A stretch of 64,000 bases of DNA, taken from assembly GCF_029962835.1 (NCBI RefSeq), contig NC_080588.1:47041001-47105000 (forward strand), written 5' to 3'. The position numbers and the translations under genes were made by a program. The stretch is from Magnolia sinica. Its lineage: Eukaryota; Streptophyta; Magnoliopsida; Magnoliales; Magnoliaceae. The notes under the pieces are model-generated. The model did not search any database, was not told where the DNA came from, and saw only the letters and a program-made list of their open reading frames with translations. Shown here one piece after another: positions 1-11,444 of this stretch (within the stretch, counting starts at the first letter, position 1; the number at the start of each line of letters is the position of its first letter).

Positions 1-347
1 CACAAAGTGTGGAAGATCACAATACGTTAAAAATTTGGACCCTTTTCAGTGTCAATGGACTGTTTTTGCATTTTTTTTAATCTTAACCATCTATTTGTAC
101 ATCTTCCAAGAAATGCTTAATTTGCAAAACTAATTAACGCATTTAGGCTATTCCATATTGTGAAGAACAAAAAAGAACGCAGGTTAAACAGACCACGAGC
201 CAAATACATATTATCTAATCTCCTTTAAACAATGTTGTGATAGTAGGAAATGCACATTGTTATGTAAGGTTATATGATGATAAAACAATGGGTGGGCCAT
301 AACTATCAAATCTTATTGATGTTAAGTGAGACCATTAACAAAGTGGG

Positions 348-518
348 ATGTATTATCTGCGAACATGGGCTGCGGCAAATGCAATAAAATTCAATGTGGG
401 TACCTCTATTCTCAAGGAAAAGGCTAAGGCAATGGATGATGATCTTGAAGCCAAAAGGGCCCTGGTGGTTTGTCCTTGGAAAATTGAGAAAAATGTATGG
501 CCTGTGGAAATTAAATAA
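348..518 (+). pseudogene. Short unassigned ORF, possible exon relic (56 aa)
   Basis: An ATG-initiated frame runs 56 codons to a TAA. The peptide has a normal soluble-protein composition (AAANAIKFNVG near the start, KEKAKAMDDDLEAKRA in the middle, VCPWKIEKNVWPVEIK at the end) rather than the low-complexity look of most chance frames here. I do not recognise the family. No convincing upstream or downstream exon is visible, and the sequence after the stop is AT-rich with no long frame. It may be a fragment of a broken gene or chance. No function is assigned. Confidence 0.2.
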
Positions 519-1019
519 TATTTCTCTGAGTAATATTTATAATATTGTCCATTATGAATGCAATCTTTATGCTGAGGATGATGGCAATAATTGTGAAAAG
601 TCCATTATGGCAGGAAGTGGGTTTGGTTGAATAGTGCATGCGAAAGATCTTGCAGAGGATTTGTACAAATGAGCCCTGTTTGCAGTGTGGGCAGATTTGG
701 TTGATCAAAGGCGAAGGTGAACCTGCTTCAATTTATCATAACTTTCTTGTAAATTTATTTCAATGTTATAGCACTATAACACGTATCGCTCTTTTATGCA
801 AAAAAAAAAAAAATACAAAAATACAAAAAAATAATAATAATAATAATACAATCAAAGTAAAACAAAAGGTAATAAAAAAGAGGGGTGAAAAGGAAAAACA
901 AAGATACCTGATGGGTTAACAGGTTGTTACAGATAGAGAGATCTCAAAGCAACCATGAGAGAGAAAGGGGAGAGAGGTGCAGAGAGAGAGAGAGAGAGTC
1001 GGCGGCAGGGAGAGGAAAA
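519..1019. other. AT-rich intergenic stretch with simple repeats
   Basis: No gene recognised. It holds an A-rich run followed by AAT units (about 800-850) and an AG-rich tract (about 950-1010, with a short (AG)n near 980-998). The longer frames crossing it are low complexity. Confidence 0.5.
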
Positions 1020-1144
1020 GTCCAAATGATATGAGATAGTTTTTTTTTTTTGCTTTTATAGTGATCCTTTGCCGGAGCCTGGTTTAAGTTAGCGCCGGCA
1101 AAGGGTTCACCCAACCATTGGCTTTGCCCTGCTTTCTTGTAGTG
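1020..1144 (-). mobile_element. CACTA (En/Spm-type) transposon terminus
   Basis: Read on the minus strand from 1144, the sequence opens CACTACAAGAAAGCAGGGC, the hallmark terminal motif of plant CACTA elements. It continues into GC-rich subterminal sequence containing GCCGGCG-type motifs (GCGCCGGCAAAG and TTTGCCGGAGCC on the plus strand near 1065-1110). No matching opposite terminus or transposase was found, so this is probably a truncated end or part of a small non-autonomous copy whose other end is lost. Confidence 0.55.
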
Positions 1145-2100
1145 GCATGTTGGTTTTCTACAACAGATCTGCAACAGAAAAGGAAACATACATTAGTTTC
1201 ATGACTAAAGAACTAAGGCTAGGCAACCCAAACTCAATGAAAGACTGACCTAGAACTAAAGCTAGGCAACCCAAACTCAATGAAAGACTAGCACATCTAA
1301 GGCAATAATTTTATCTGGAAAAAAAGTAATTAGTGATGAATTAGGTTGACAAACATATTTAAATCATATTGAAGAAATTGAAGAAAGCTTGCCACAAAGC
1401 TTAGAGATCTTGGTCAACCCACCGTCGTTGGGCTGTTATTAGTGTTGAAAGTTTATTGTTATAGTTTGGAATGGAATGAGTTATATGGTTTAGTTAAATA
1501 AGGTTAGATTTGGGGTCCCTACTCATGGTTATCAAATGGCTAGGATCAGATCAGGGAGAAATCTAGGTATGGCCAATCTATGGTGGGTCCTATCAGATCA
1601 ACACAGTTGATCACTAAGCAATGGGCCCCAATCAAAATGCTCGTGTTTGCTCCCAATCGGAGCCTTTTTCCAAATTCAGTCGGTCAATTAGAAATTTTCT
1701 AAACATTTCTGCTCCTAATTCTTGACATAAAAATTTCATAAAATTCCAACTACGAATTAGGTATGATTATCACCATAAATTCAAACCAGAAATTTGGGCT
1801 CAATATACGTGCATCTAACTATATGCATCAATCTATTCAGCTCGACTTTCACAGATACATTTCAATTTATATATCAGCACAAACTACATTTTCTCACCAA
1901 AAAAAAAAACATATAGTTTTCTTTTGTTCTGATCTATAAACTGAATACTCAATCCTACCATCAGAATCAATACAAAAGAAAAAGCACAAACGGGATATTT
2001 GGTAGAACTTTTACAATTGAGAAATCTGAGAAAATGGCAGTAACTAATATCATTCGAAACAGAGAAACATCGAATCTGACACAGAATACCATTGACGGTA
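1145..2100. other. Unannotated AT-rich intergenic DNA
   Basis: No gene recognised. The only structure seen is a short tandem duplication at about 1211-1290: two copies of a roughly 40-bp block containing CTAGGCAACCCAAACTCAAT, about 43 bp apart. Confidence 0.4.
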
Positions 2101-2104
2101 TGAT

Positions 2105-3125
2105 TAGATTCGCTCAAGTGCAACCTAATCACATAGTCTATCAGCCATATCATATCCTCAAGTGTAACCACATCACATTATTATACAACCATATCATATC
2201 CTCAGATGCAAACTCATCAGGCTGTCCATCAATCGTATCAAATTCTCAAGTGGATATATACATCATCACATTATCACACTACCATACCATATTCTCAAGG
2301 TCAACTTCATCACGTCGTTCATCAACCGTATCACATTCTCAAGTAGACACATCACACTCACACAACCACATATCATATCCTCAAGTATAACCTCATCACA
2401 TGGTCCTTCAATTTCTTTCATTCTCAAGTGCAATCTCATCACACTGTCGCACTACAATATCATATCCTCAAGTGTAACCTCATCACATAGTCCATCAACT
2501 GTATCATATTTTTAAGTGTAACATGATCAAACTGTCACACGACCTTGGATTATTCAACGTCATGACATAGTCTATCAACCGTATCACATTCCCAAGTGGA
2601 GATCATTTATCACACTCTCACACAATCATATCATATTCTTAAGCGCAAATAGTCCATCAACCGTATCACATTCTTCAATTTGGAACCACTTCACACTGTC
2701 ACATAATCATATCATATCTGAATGCGCAACCTAATCATATGGTTTATCAACTATATCATATTCTCGAATGTAACCACATCATATTATCACACAACCATAT
2801 CATGTCCTCCAGTGCAACCTCATCACATAGTACAATAACCATATCACATTCTCAAGTGGAACCATATCACACTGTCACACAACCATATCATATCCTCAAG
2901 TGCAACCTCATCATATAGTCTATCAACCATATCATATTCTCAAGTGGAACCACTTCACACTATCATACAACCACATCATATCCTCAAAGGTAACCTCATC
3001 ACTTAGTCCATCAACTGTATCACATTCTCAGGTGTAACTCCATCATACTGGGACAATATTATATCAACGCCTCAAGTATAATCTCATCACATAGTCCATC
3101 AACTGTATCACTTCCACAGATGCAT
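2105..3125. repeat. Degenerate minisatellite, about 88-bp period
   Basis: A roughly 1-kb tandem array. The landmark CATATCATATCCTCAAG recurs at 2708, 2796, 2884 and 2972, giving an 88-bp step three times in a row. Earlier copies (around 2150-2630) are more diverged and less regularly spaced. Each unit alternates blocks like CCATCAACCGTATCACATTCTCAAGTG and CACACAACCATATCATATCCTCAAGTG, so the unit is itself an internal near-duplication. About 11-12 units. A frame reading through part of it is a by-product of the repeat and not a gene. Confidence 0.85.
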
Positions 3126-3129
3126 GTAC

Positions 3130-4960
3130 CTATTCTGATATAAATTCTACTCTTTTACATAGTGTCTGCCATTTCTTTCATTTATATTTGAAAATTTTTC
3201 AACCCTATAAAAAAATACAAAAAACTATTTATCTTACCTGCATTGGGATGCCTTTTAATAATCCAAGTCATCAATCTCAACTAGTTATTAGTTCCAGTAC
3301 ATATTTCACGGGCTGCCATGCAAGCATCATACAGCTTGCTCCTACAAACACAAGAACAAGTCTTTCGAAAATGAATTTCCTTTTCTTGCTATGGAACATT
3401 CCAAACCTATAAACATTCAAAAGAGGCCCATTAAGTAACTAAGAATTCTAAAATCAGTTCATTGAAACAATTCTATCCCAATGATTAGGGGAAAATGGAT
3501 TGAAAGATGCATCTAAACTTGTGGAACATGTGGATTGGTGGGTAAGTTAAAGCTCACATGAATGCTTTCATTTGGCAGATTTTTGGTGCATCTACCATTT
3601 ACAGTGGGTCCATCATATCAATAGATTGGACTGCCATATCATAGTCTATCTGTATGGAATGGGCACATTTGACACATTAAAACCCAATAATTCTTTCATT
3701 TGCTGGCCACTGATTTGGTTGTTTCACTTGATTTTTTAAAAAATTTTTATTTTTAGTTTTTGGGTTGTTTTGTGCAGGACATTGAATGAGGCATGTATGA
3801 CCCAGTAAATGAGACAACTAGCTTAATTATCAGACCACAACATGTTCATAGTTGGATGAGTCTTAAATGATGATGATCCCCATTTGGAACATTAATTAGT
3901 AAAATGAGCGCATGCATAAAAGAGGCATCCATGCCATGAGATGTAGTACAATAGATAAATCCAACACAATGCCCATGTGTAAATGCAATGTACTATGTAG
4001 ACAACTAAAGACAACTATATGATCAACATGATAGTAGTTGCAATCCTATATAAAAGTTGTCAACAAAACTATTTAGATATTTAAGTGTCAACAAACATGT
4101 TTAGATATTTAAGTTGTCAAAAAAACTACAAACAACTCAGGATGATGAATCAAACCTTAATAAAAGTTGTGCAAGCAAAAGGTCACGAGGGGCCTGCATA
4201 TCATCAATTTCAGTCATCTGGAAAACCCTCTCTGATCGCTCCTTGTTTGCATTCTCATCTGAACTTTCTGTAGCCAACTCTACTCCAAAAATTTATCAAA
4301 GCATGGCTGTACATTAACAGACAAGTCACCTGACCTCATTAATGCATGCACTGAGTTTGTTTAAACAATTTCGATAGTGGTTGTTACAACCATTATAGTG
4401 GTTTGTTAACATGCCTCTGACATGTCTACTCTCAACAGAGACATAAGTAAATTGACCTACAGAAATATAAGGACCAGAAAAATACTATTATAAAACAAGC
4501 ATGGCATGGGCAAACCTTCTACTATACAAGAAGTATTGAACTTGGCTGACCAAGGTCTTAGAATGCTTCTGTGGTAATTTGTAAATAGTAAATACTTGTA
4601 CTTTTGTTAATACTACTACACGGGAGAGAGATTGATGCCCCAATTATTACAAGATTAATGCAAGGGGTCGTTTGGATGCATGTAAAATAAGCTACCTATA
4701 AATGAAATACATGATGAGACTCAACAGCCCAAACAACAACCCAAAAAATAGATTGTTGAAATGTGAGACCCACTTGTCGGAATTGTAAATTAGGATTCCA
4801 GCAAGAGCAGCCTGCAGCCCGCAGCCCACCCTGTTAATCATTGTATGATTATTTGTGGTCATGCAGGTTATTATGAAATGCCCACAATGGCTATGAAAAT
4901 GACCCGTTTTGTCATTTGTTGTGGGTGTTTTATACTTAAGGCAGAGACTTGTGAGGGAGG
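3130..4960. other. Intergenic DNA without recognisable genes
   Basis: AT-rich. Short frames have no recognisable domain. Around 4663-4690 a GGGGTCGTTTGGATGCATG motif resembles the edge of a MITE, but I could not find its partner terminus. Confidence 0.35.
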
Positions 4961-4965
4961 CTGAC

Positions 4966-5079
4966 CAGCATAACCATAGCAATAATCAGTTGCAGGCGGT
5001 TGCGTCGCTTGAGGAGGTTCCTGAATGGGTGCTTGACTTCCTTGGCCACACGGATTGCCTCCACAAGCTCTAGGAACTT
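4966..5079 (-). pseudogene. Fragment of a monosaccharide (STP-type) transporter gene
   Basis: The minus-strand translation reads FLELVEAIRVAKEVKHPF then RNLLKRRNRLQLIIAMVM. This matches the pattern at the junction of the large cytoplasmic loop and the following membrane segment in plant sugar/H+ symporters of the MFS superfamily (EF.DLVEAS..AK.VKHPWRNLL.R..RPQL..A). The match stops after about 38 residues: the expected FFQQLTGIN continuation is missing and the expected Pro of RPQL is Leu. It is therefore a short gene fragment and not a working transporter, presumably left by duplication or transposon capture. The larger surrounding frame (4936-5166) is not otherwise transporter-like. Confidence 0.55.
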
Positions 5080-5334
5080 GGACATAAAGAAAACTTCAAT
5101 ATAATCCATCACCAATAAGAGAGATTTCGAATTGCTATTGGTTTTACATCCAAAACTTAATTTCATTGAGATTTAATATCGATTCCAATGAAGAAACTGG
5201 TGTTTTGGATTAAAATCCAGAGGATTTGAAAGATTCAGACCTATAAACTTATCATCTAATATTAAAAACACATAAAAAGGTAAATGGAATTGAGTTTCTC
5301 TAAGAAAACCTGAGAAAGAAACACGGCTAAGAGG

Positions 5335-5545
5335 ATTAGGCAGAAGCAACAAGTGGAGTCCGGATCCTTGGGTTTTTTCTTCTCGTTTTCTTTTTCTGTT
5401 TTTTTTTCCTCTAGTTTTTTTAATAGTTTGGAGTCCAAAATTTTCTTTTAGTTTTTTTTTTCAAGTGAGTGGTGTCGTGGACCAATGAGGATTAGGCAAT
5501 CAGGAAGTCCCTGTTTATTGGATAACATAGGATCCAGACTCATTC
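5335..5545. repeat. Duplicated promoter-side segment, copy A
   Basis: Contains TTTTCTTCTCGTTTTC, TAATAGTTTGGAGTCC, GTGGACCAATGAGGATTAGG and GGATCC.GACTCATT in the same order as copy B at about 6315-6545, which lies immediately upstream of the minus-strand exon starting at 6280. Copy A has no such exon beside it; a sugar transporter fragment lies next to it instead. A T-rich tract and a CCAAT box (ATTGG on the minus strand) are shared. This indicates a local duplication of an upstream region. Confidence 0.65.
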
Positions 5546-6040
5546 AATGAGCGGTGAAAAGTAAAATAGTGCATTGTCCCAACTCAAAAGGAAAAATTGG
5601 ACAGTAACTATCATCAACTTATTGCAATTTTTCGATTACGGTCCATCTCCAAGTCGGTTGGTGACATGGACGATCTGGATTGCCGCACACATTACAGTAA
5701 ATGAGACACCATCATTTCCAAAATGGTGAACTCAAGTGCAGAAACTCATCAACCGTACACCTGGCATACATTCCTGATAATCCTGGTAGTCGAAATCATG
5801 GGCCCCAGAGTGGATGAGATACAACCCAATATCACAACAACGATCATAACAATTGATCGCCCGGTATTAAACAGCCGAGATCAGACTTAAAATGGTCATA
5901 TCAGGCATACGCTTCAAAGCCATCAGCATTTCCTACTTCTTTATCTAAATTCATCATAAATTGCTTAAAAATCCGGTAATTTTCAAGAACAGGAAACGAA
6001 TGCAAGCAGACAATCGAGAAATCTGAGATGGAAATCGAAC

Positions 6041-6280
6041 CTTGGAAAGAATCGAAGAAACAAGATCGTCCGAGCTCGTGCGGATCTGCTGCTGCGTGGA
6101 GACCGATGCAGATAAGCTTCTAGAGATCTGATGATGATGATGAGATCGAAAGTGAGCGAAGGGAGATGAGACCAGCAACGGATATGAATGAGATCTAGAG
6201 CTGGAAATTAGAGTTTTGGAATTGGGGATTTTTTCGGGACCTCTGAAAGTAGAGAAATGGGAGAAGGAAGCAGACGCCAT
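6041..6280 (-). CDS. Putative plastid-targeted protein, first exon only
   Basis: The minus-strand frame from ATG 6280 gives 80 codons ending SSDDLVSSILSK, with a consensus splice donor (AAG|GTTCG) at 6041/6040. The N-terminus is rich in Ser, His and Phe and poor in acidic residues (MASASFSHFSTF opening), as in chloroplast transit peptides, and the C-terminal part becomes more ordinary. The DDLVSSILSK end loosely resembles the region just after the transit peptide in plastid-lipid-associated (fibrillin) proteins, but that is a weak suggestion. No downstream exons were recognised toward position 1, so the gene may be truncated, may have a very long intron, or may be a pseudogene. Continuing past the donor the frame ends at 5954. 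Confidence 0.45.
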
Positions 6281-6314
6281 TTCATTTCTCTCTCTGATGA
6301 TTTTCTTTCATTTC

Positions 6315-6545
6315 CTTGGGCTTTTCTTCTCGTTTTCATTTTTTTTTTATTCCTTTGGTTTTTGCCATAATAGTTTGGAGTCCCGTTTTCATTTTTTTTT
6401 TATTCCTTTGGTTTTTGCCATAATAGTTTGGAGTCCCATTTTTTGTTTTAGTTTTTTTTTAAAGGGAGCGGTGACGTGGACCAATGAGGATTAGGCAATC
6501 ATGAAGTCCCTATTTACCGAATAACAGAGGATCCCGACTCATTAT
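6315..6545. promoter_or_regulatory. Upstream region of the 6280 exon, copy B, with 54-bp tandem repeat
   Basis: This lies directly 5' of the minus-strand plastid-type exon and is the likely core promoter and 5' UTR. It contains a tandem duplication of about 54 bp (roughly 6333-6386 and 6387-6440, each with ATTCCTTTGGTTTTTGCCAT and AATAGTTTGGAGTCCC) and a CCAAT-type motif (GACCAATGAGG, about 6479-6489). The same region occurs in degenerate form at 5335-5545. Confidence 0.5.
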
Positions 6546-7307
6546 TTTATGGGTTAAATGGATGGATTCCTTGGTTACAACATGTGAAAGGTTAAGTGGT
6601 CATCTTGTGAATGGGAACTAACAAAAAGTTGGAATAAAAGGTCTCAACCGTCGGGCTCTCCATGCCTTCACCCAATCCTAGATAGGTATATGATTGTTCA
6701 TGGTAGGTTCTTGTATTTAGGTTGGATGGTTTTGGAGCTGTGTTATCTTGTTTACCCTACTAGTGTTTTAAGGAATTGATGTGATATGTGAGGAAAGGAA
6801 TGTGATGGGAGATGTCTTATTTGTGGATGGTCTTTGGAAGTTCTTATGTTTGATTTCCTTCTAGCGAATGTGGAAGTTCCCCAGGGTAGCTAACATAGAG
6901 CCCACGTGTATAACTTTTTTTCATCACCAATAATAATTTTATTATTTTCCTAAATAAGGGTGAATGGTATTTGAAAGACTGGATTGTTGGTTATGTAAGA
7001 GCTTGCTCTAGTGTCAAGTATCCACTCTAGGTCTTGTGGGTCAGTCACTATCATTGGTACCAATGCTTGGGGAATCACTTCTGCTTGATAGGAATGGTTG
7101 AACCGGTTCCAACAATTTAGAGCAACATGATTAGCCTCGTTGACTGGGTCACACTGCCTAGATTTTCTTAAAAAAATAAAATCAGATTGTTTCAACTCTT
7201 ACCACTCAGGTGGGTCACATTATGTAAAACAAGTGGGTAGATAAAACAAATTTTTCTATCAACTGTTTGTTCTATTAAAAAAAATTTAGCCCAACTGAGG
7301 AGTGAAA
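6546..7307. other. Intergenic flank of the retrotransposon
   Basis: No gene recognised. Ends at the putative target-site sequence CTACC (7308-7312) next to the 5' LTR. Confidence 0.35.
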
Positions 7308-7832
7308 CTACCTGTGAGACCCGACCCGAGTTTGCATGTATGCATGTGTATGTAAGTATTCATTTCGTTCATCTTAGTCCCGCGGTTCTACTGGTCGAAT
7401 CTCGGCGACCCGTGACCCTTGGATAGTTTTTGCAGTCATCCTTAAGTCCAGTCATGAAGACCCGACTCGGATCGAGTAGAAACCTGTGCCATCTTGTCCG
7501 CTTCGTCGTTGCGATTCCGACGCTACGTCTTGTGCGTCCATCCAACGTGTAGATCATAAGTTGTATGTATTTCATTTTCTAAGCCCTTGATCATAATCAT
7601 GTGTCCTACCTAGGGGTGGTGTGCACGAATTTCTAGGTAGGTCTCATCTCTTGGCACTATTTTCAACACACACTACACACACACTACCTAGGCCCTATTC
7701 TTATACCACATATCTCTTAAACACCACCTACAAACCTAAAAAGCCTACTAACCCTACAACATTGTTTCTAGCTCCCTATTGCAATAATCACTCTTCTCTA
7801 ACTAAGACAAGAGAGAAATGATTACTTGCCTT

Positions 7833-7836
<4 letters not shown>

Positions 7837-7885
<49 letters not shown>
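7837..7885. repeat. (CT)n microsatellite in 5' LTR
   Basis: Nearly pure CT dinucleotide run. The equivalent tract lies in the 3' LTR at about 21234-21280, so it was part of the LTR at insertion. Confidence 0.9.
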
Positions 7886-7889
<4 letters not shown>

Positions 7890-8879
7890 TCCCTAGCAAC
7901 TTTCCTCCATTATTCCAACTCACTTTCACTCATATATTCCCACATCTAACCCTTGAAGAAAGATCTCAACCTTAGATCTATGCACCTTGGAGCCTAAGGA
8001 GTCTAGTGGTAGAAGATTCTTGGTGTTCTTGTGAGGTGAGTGCTCTTAAATCTTCATTCTTCTTATCTTTAGGGACTTGTGGGACCCATCAAGTGATGAT
8101 GGAGGTCCCCCATGTCTCCATGATTGAGTCCAATGGCCCATTTCTCTGCATGCATGTTCCATGGATGGGGCCTTTCTCCATGGGCCCCATCATGGCATTT
8201 TCCTTTGATGCATGTCATTGTCCTCCTTTGTGGCTGGATTTTTTTTTATTTTCCCATTATTATACTCTTAATTCCTGATGTGTGTGGCCCACTTAGTGGC
8301 CCTGGAACATCCAGACCGTCCAAGCAAGGTAGACGCCACTTGCTATCCATTTTATGGACATTGGTGTTCCATTTTGAATACACGTAATAGGTTTTATAAA
8401 GAGGACATGGCCTAGATGTTTGTGGGGCCTACTAGGGTGGCCCATCCTCTAATTTTTTGGGATTAAATTCCATTTTAATTACTGATTAAAATTATTTTAT
8501 TCCAATATAATGTTGCTGTCTAGAAACTGTCTGGATAGATTTTTGAGACACCTTGGGGCCTGATTTCTGAAAATTTGGTGGAAAGATTGATACAAATTAA
8601 TATATGATTCTTGTAGCTGCATGACCCACCTACAACCATACCAAATTTCAGCCCCAATGGACCCCATTTGGGCATCCAAAAGGGTGGGCCAACAAAGTGG
8701 ACTGCCAGAAATTTCTGCTGTGCAGTCCAACAGTATAGTTTTATAGAAACAAAATTTTAAAAATATTTTTCTCAGTAGTTGAGCCATCTTTCTGGGTACC
8801 ATATTGATTTAGGTTTGATGAAGGACCTTGGGTCCAAATTTCAGGAATTTTGGAGGCCCAGAACCTACTCATTGGATGG

Positions 8880-9440
8880 CCCCAAATTCAGGACAATTAT
8901 ATTCCAACAATATTTCACCCTAGACAGATTGTATTCTTTAAATTAATTAAAATACTTTTAAGTATCCTAAAATTATAAAAATTTATAAGGAGGTGGAAAA
9001 TCCATATTAAGACTCACCTACCAAATTTTGGGGCCAACAAACACCTGTACATACCATGGTGGTGGCTGGACCAGCCCACTATAATGTGGTATCCAGATCA
9101 GTCCGATTTTCAGGACAAATTGATTTCTTTAAATGAATTAAAATATTTCTATACGTCCAAAAATTCTAAAATTTTGTGGAGGTATGGGCCACCCATTTTA
9201 AGACCCAAATACTAAATTTTAGGGCTAATAAACCCCTGTGCACACTGTGGTAAGGGCCGGACTGGCCCACCATGTTGGGACGTCTAGGTCAGTCCGATTT
9301 TCTGGACAGACTTTTTTATTTAAATTAATTAAAATAATTAAGAATATTCAAAAATTCTAAAATTTTATGGAGGTGTCGCTCACCCATGGAAGTATTATCC
9401 AGAAAAATTTTAGACCCAACAGATATTCGAGTTGACCGTG
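8880..9440. repeat. Three tandem modules of about 190 bp inside the LTR
   Basis: Landmarks GGTGGTGGCTGGACC (about 9059), GGTAAGGGCCGGACTGG (about 9248) and GGTGAGGCCTGGAGTGG (about 9440) are spaced about 190 bp. Each is associated with GTCCGATTTTC.GGACA, a TTTAAAT.AATTAAAATA block and AAAATTCTAAAATTTT.TGGAGG. The same array is present in the 3' LTR (about 22270-22845), so it predates the insertion. Confidence 0.7.
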
Positions 9441-10137
9441 GTGAGGCCTGGAGTGGCACCCCAGGCAGGGACGCCCAGGCTGGGGCGTCCAGCCTTGGCG
9501 GGCCATCCAGCTTGCTTTGTGGGCCCACCTAGACGTGTTGTATTCACTCTGTTCATCTAGTGGAGCCCACTATAATATGTGTGGGTAACCATGGGTCAGT
9601 AACCCATTTAGATTAAATAAATTTCTAGACTCCAGCAGACCCAAGAAATGGGTGGGCTAGGATTCCAGCAAAGGGCCCAAATTTTTGCTGCATAGTGGAC
9701 CTTTTTTGAGCTGATGTGGCCCACCAGGTTTAAGGGAGTGTTGCACACAGTCTTACCTTCTTTCTTTAAACATTTTTGGGCTTAATTAATGCCCCTTAAG
9801 GCCCACCTTTGAGGTGATATTTTAGGTTAGCATTAACCAGATTTTAAGTAGTTTTATAGGCCCAATGGACTGTAAACCTCTTCATTGAGCCCACCATTAT
9901 TCAAGGGCTGACCTTATTGAATTGTGAGCCCAATGGACCGTCAATAACCTAATCATGTGTATTGTGAGCCTTGGTATCCTCATGAAGTACTTAATTATGG
10001 GCTGACTTGCAAAGCCCACATTGATGCAAGTTGTGGAGGGTCTTGTTAAGCCTTTGGGCTGGTATGGCAAGGCCCACACTGTCAGTTTAGACCCTGCCCC
10101 TATGTATTCTTGGGTTTATGGGCTGCCCTCTAAATCC

Positions 10138-10142
10138 ACTAT
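10138..10142. other. Target-site duplication ACTAT, left copy
   Basis: The same ACTAT occurs at 13605-13609. In the 3' LTR the uninterrupted sequence reads AAGTCCACCATAAACATGAATTG, confirming the insertion point. Confidence 0.9.
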
Positions 10143-11444
10143 TGTTGAGGGTCAAATATAGCATATCAGACCCCAGTTATTGCTTAGATTTACAAACATG
10201 ATACTGTTTAACGGCCTGTTTTAATCATGTTTATGTTGCAAGGTGGATTTATAAGTGTAGACTGAAAAAAATGCTAAATGCATGAAATTGATGCTTTAGA
10301 ATCATCAAGGCAAAGGATGGATTCCAAGGGACCAAGATTGATGGATATACACACCAGAGATCTGAGAAAATCAAGAAACTAAAGCTCACGTGGCCTAAAA
10401 GACGTCCAGAATACAAGATCATAAGGTTCTCACCATCCGTTCAGCTCAAAAATTCAGATATGGCCTGAGGGCCATAAATTAACCGTACACGTCGAATTTC
10501 AGCCCCTGGAGCCCTGTGAAAGTAGCCCAATGGACAAATCATCCCACAGATCATCAATCTGGTGCCCACATGATCTCTAGATATGCCTCATCTTCGGTCT
10601 CAACACCTTAAATTATATGAAGAACCAGATGGACGGAGGAGATTTTGTACATACACCATGATGGACCCCACGTGTGCATTGTATGTGCACAGTGTGCATG
10701 TGCACCAACCGTGCACCCATGCACTCAAAGTCGGTCAGCGGGCGCTGACTGACAAAAATTCAAAATTTTCCAAACAAAACAGAGTTAACGCTGTCCGGCG
10801 TTGAGTTTGCTTAGTGGGCCCCACTCATCATGTAATTAGAAGATCCGGACCGTCCATTAGGTTTTCAAAGGCCTTATTACCAAAGCCTATGTGACAAAAT
10901 TTTAAGAGATAGCATATATCATATTTCAACCGTCAAAACGGAAGATGGACGACAGTGAGAAAACTCCTGTGGGCCAAGCATAAATCAATCCAAAACCATC
11001 TATTCCCTAATGGATTTTCGAGAGGATCATAATGGACGGAGTGGATTTCTCAAAAAGATAGCTAATTAGGGCCCACCGTCATCACAATGCAAGAAGTGTG
11101 AAAGCTCTGTTCGCACGTGACCGAAAGATCCAAGCCTTTTTGCATTCGTGGCTAGGATCGGTCCGATGATCTAGACCGTTCAGTAGACTCCAACGACCCA
11201 GCTAATGTAGACCTAGGAGAGCGAATTTGAAGAGAGCTGCATGATCGGTTTTTCATTGTTCAAACGCAATTCGGACGGCGGTCTAAAAAGCTCAGTAGGC
11301 TACACCAAATCCAGTCAAAAACCATCCGTTTCCATCTAGTTTTTCAAGGTGAATACAATGAACGGTATGGATTCTTCCGTTACCAACGATAATGGACTCC
11401 ATCAGGAATCCAGCGCGAGTGCGTTCGCGCCCCTGTGCTTGGAA

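Noticed and set aside
2034-2390. 118-codon frame rich in Ser, His and Ile
   Set aside because: Runs through the minisatellite; the residue pattern follows the repeat.
2105-3125. Possible CRISPR-like repeat array
   Set aside because: Repeats are long and degenerate with no unique spacers, and the host is a plant.
8006-8278. Open frame of 90 codons, also open at 21400-21666
   Set aside because: It lies in both LTRs of the same element, so its presence twice reflects LTR duplication. Composition is not protein-like and no domain is recognised.
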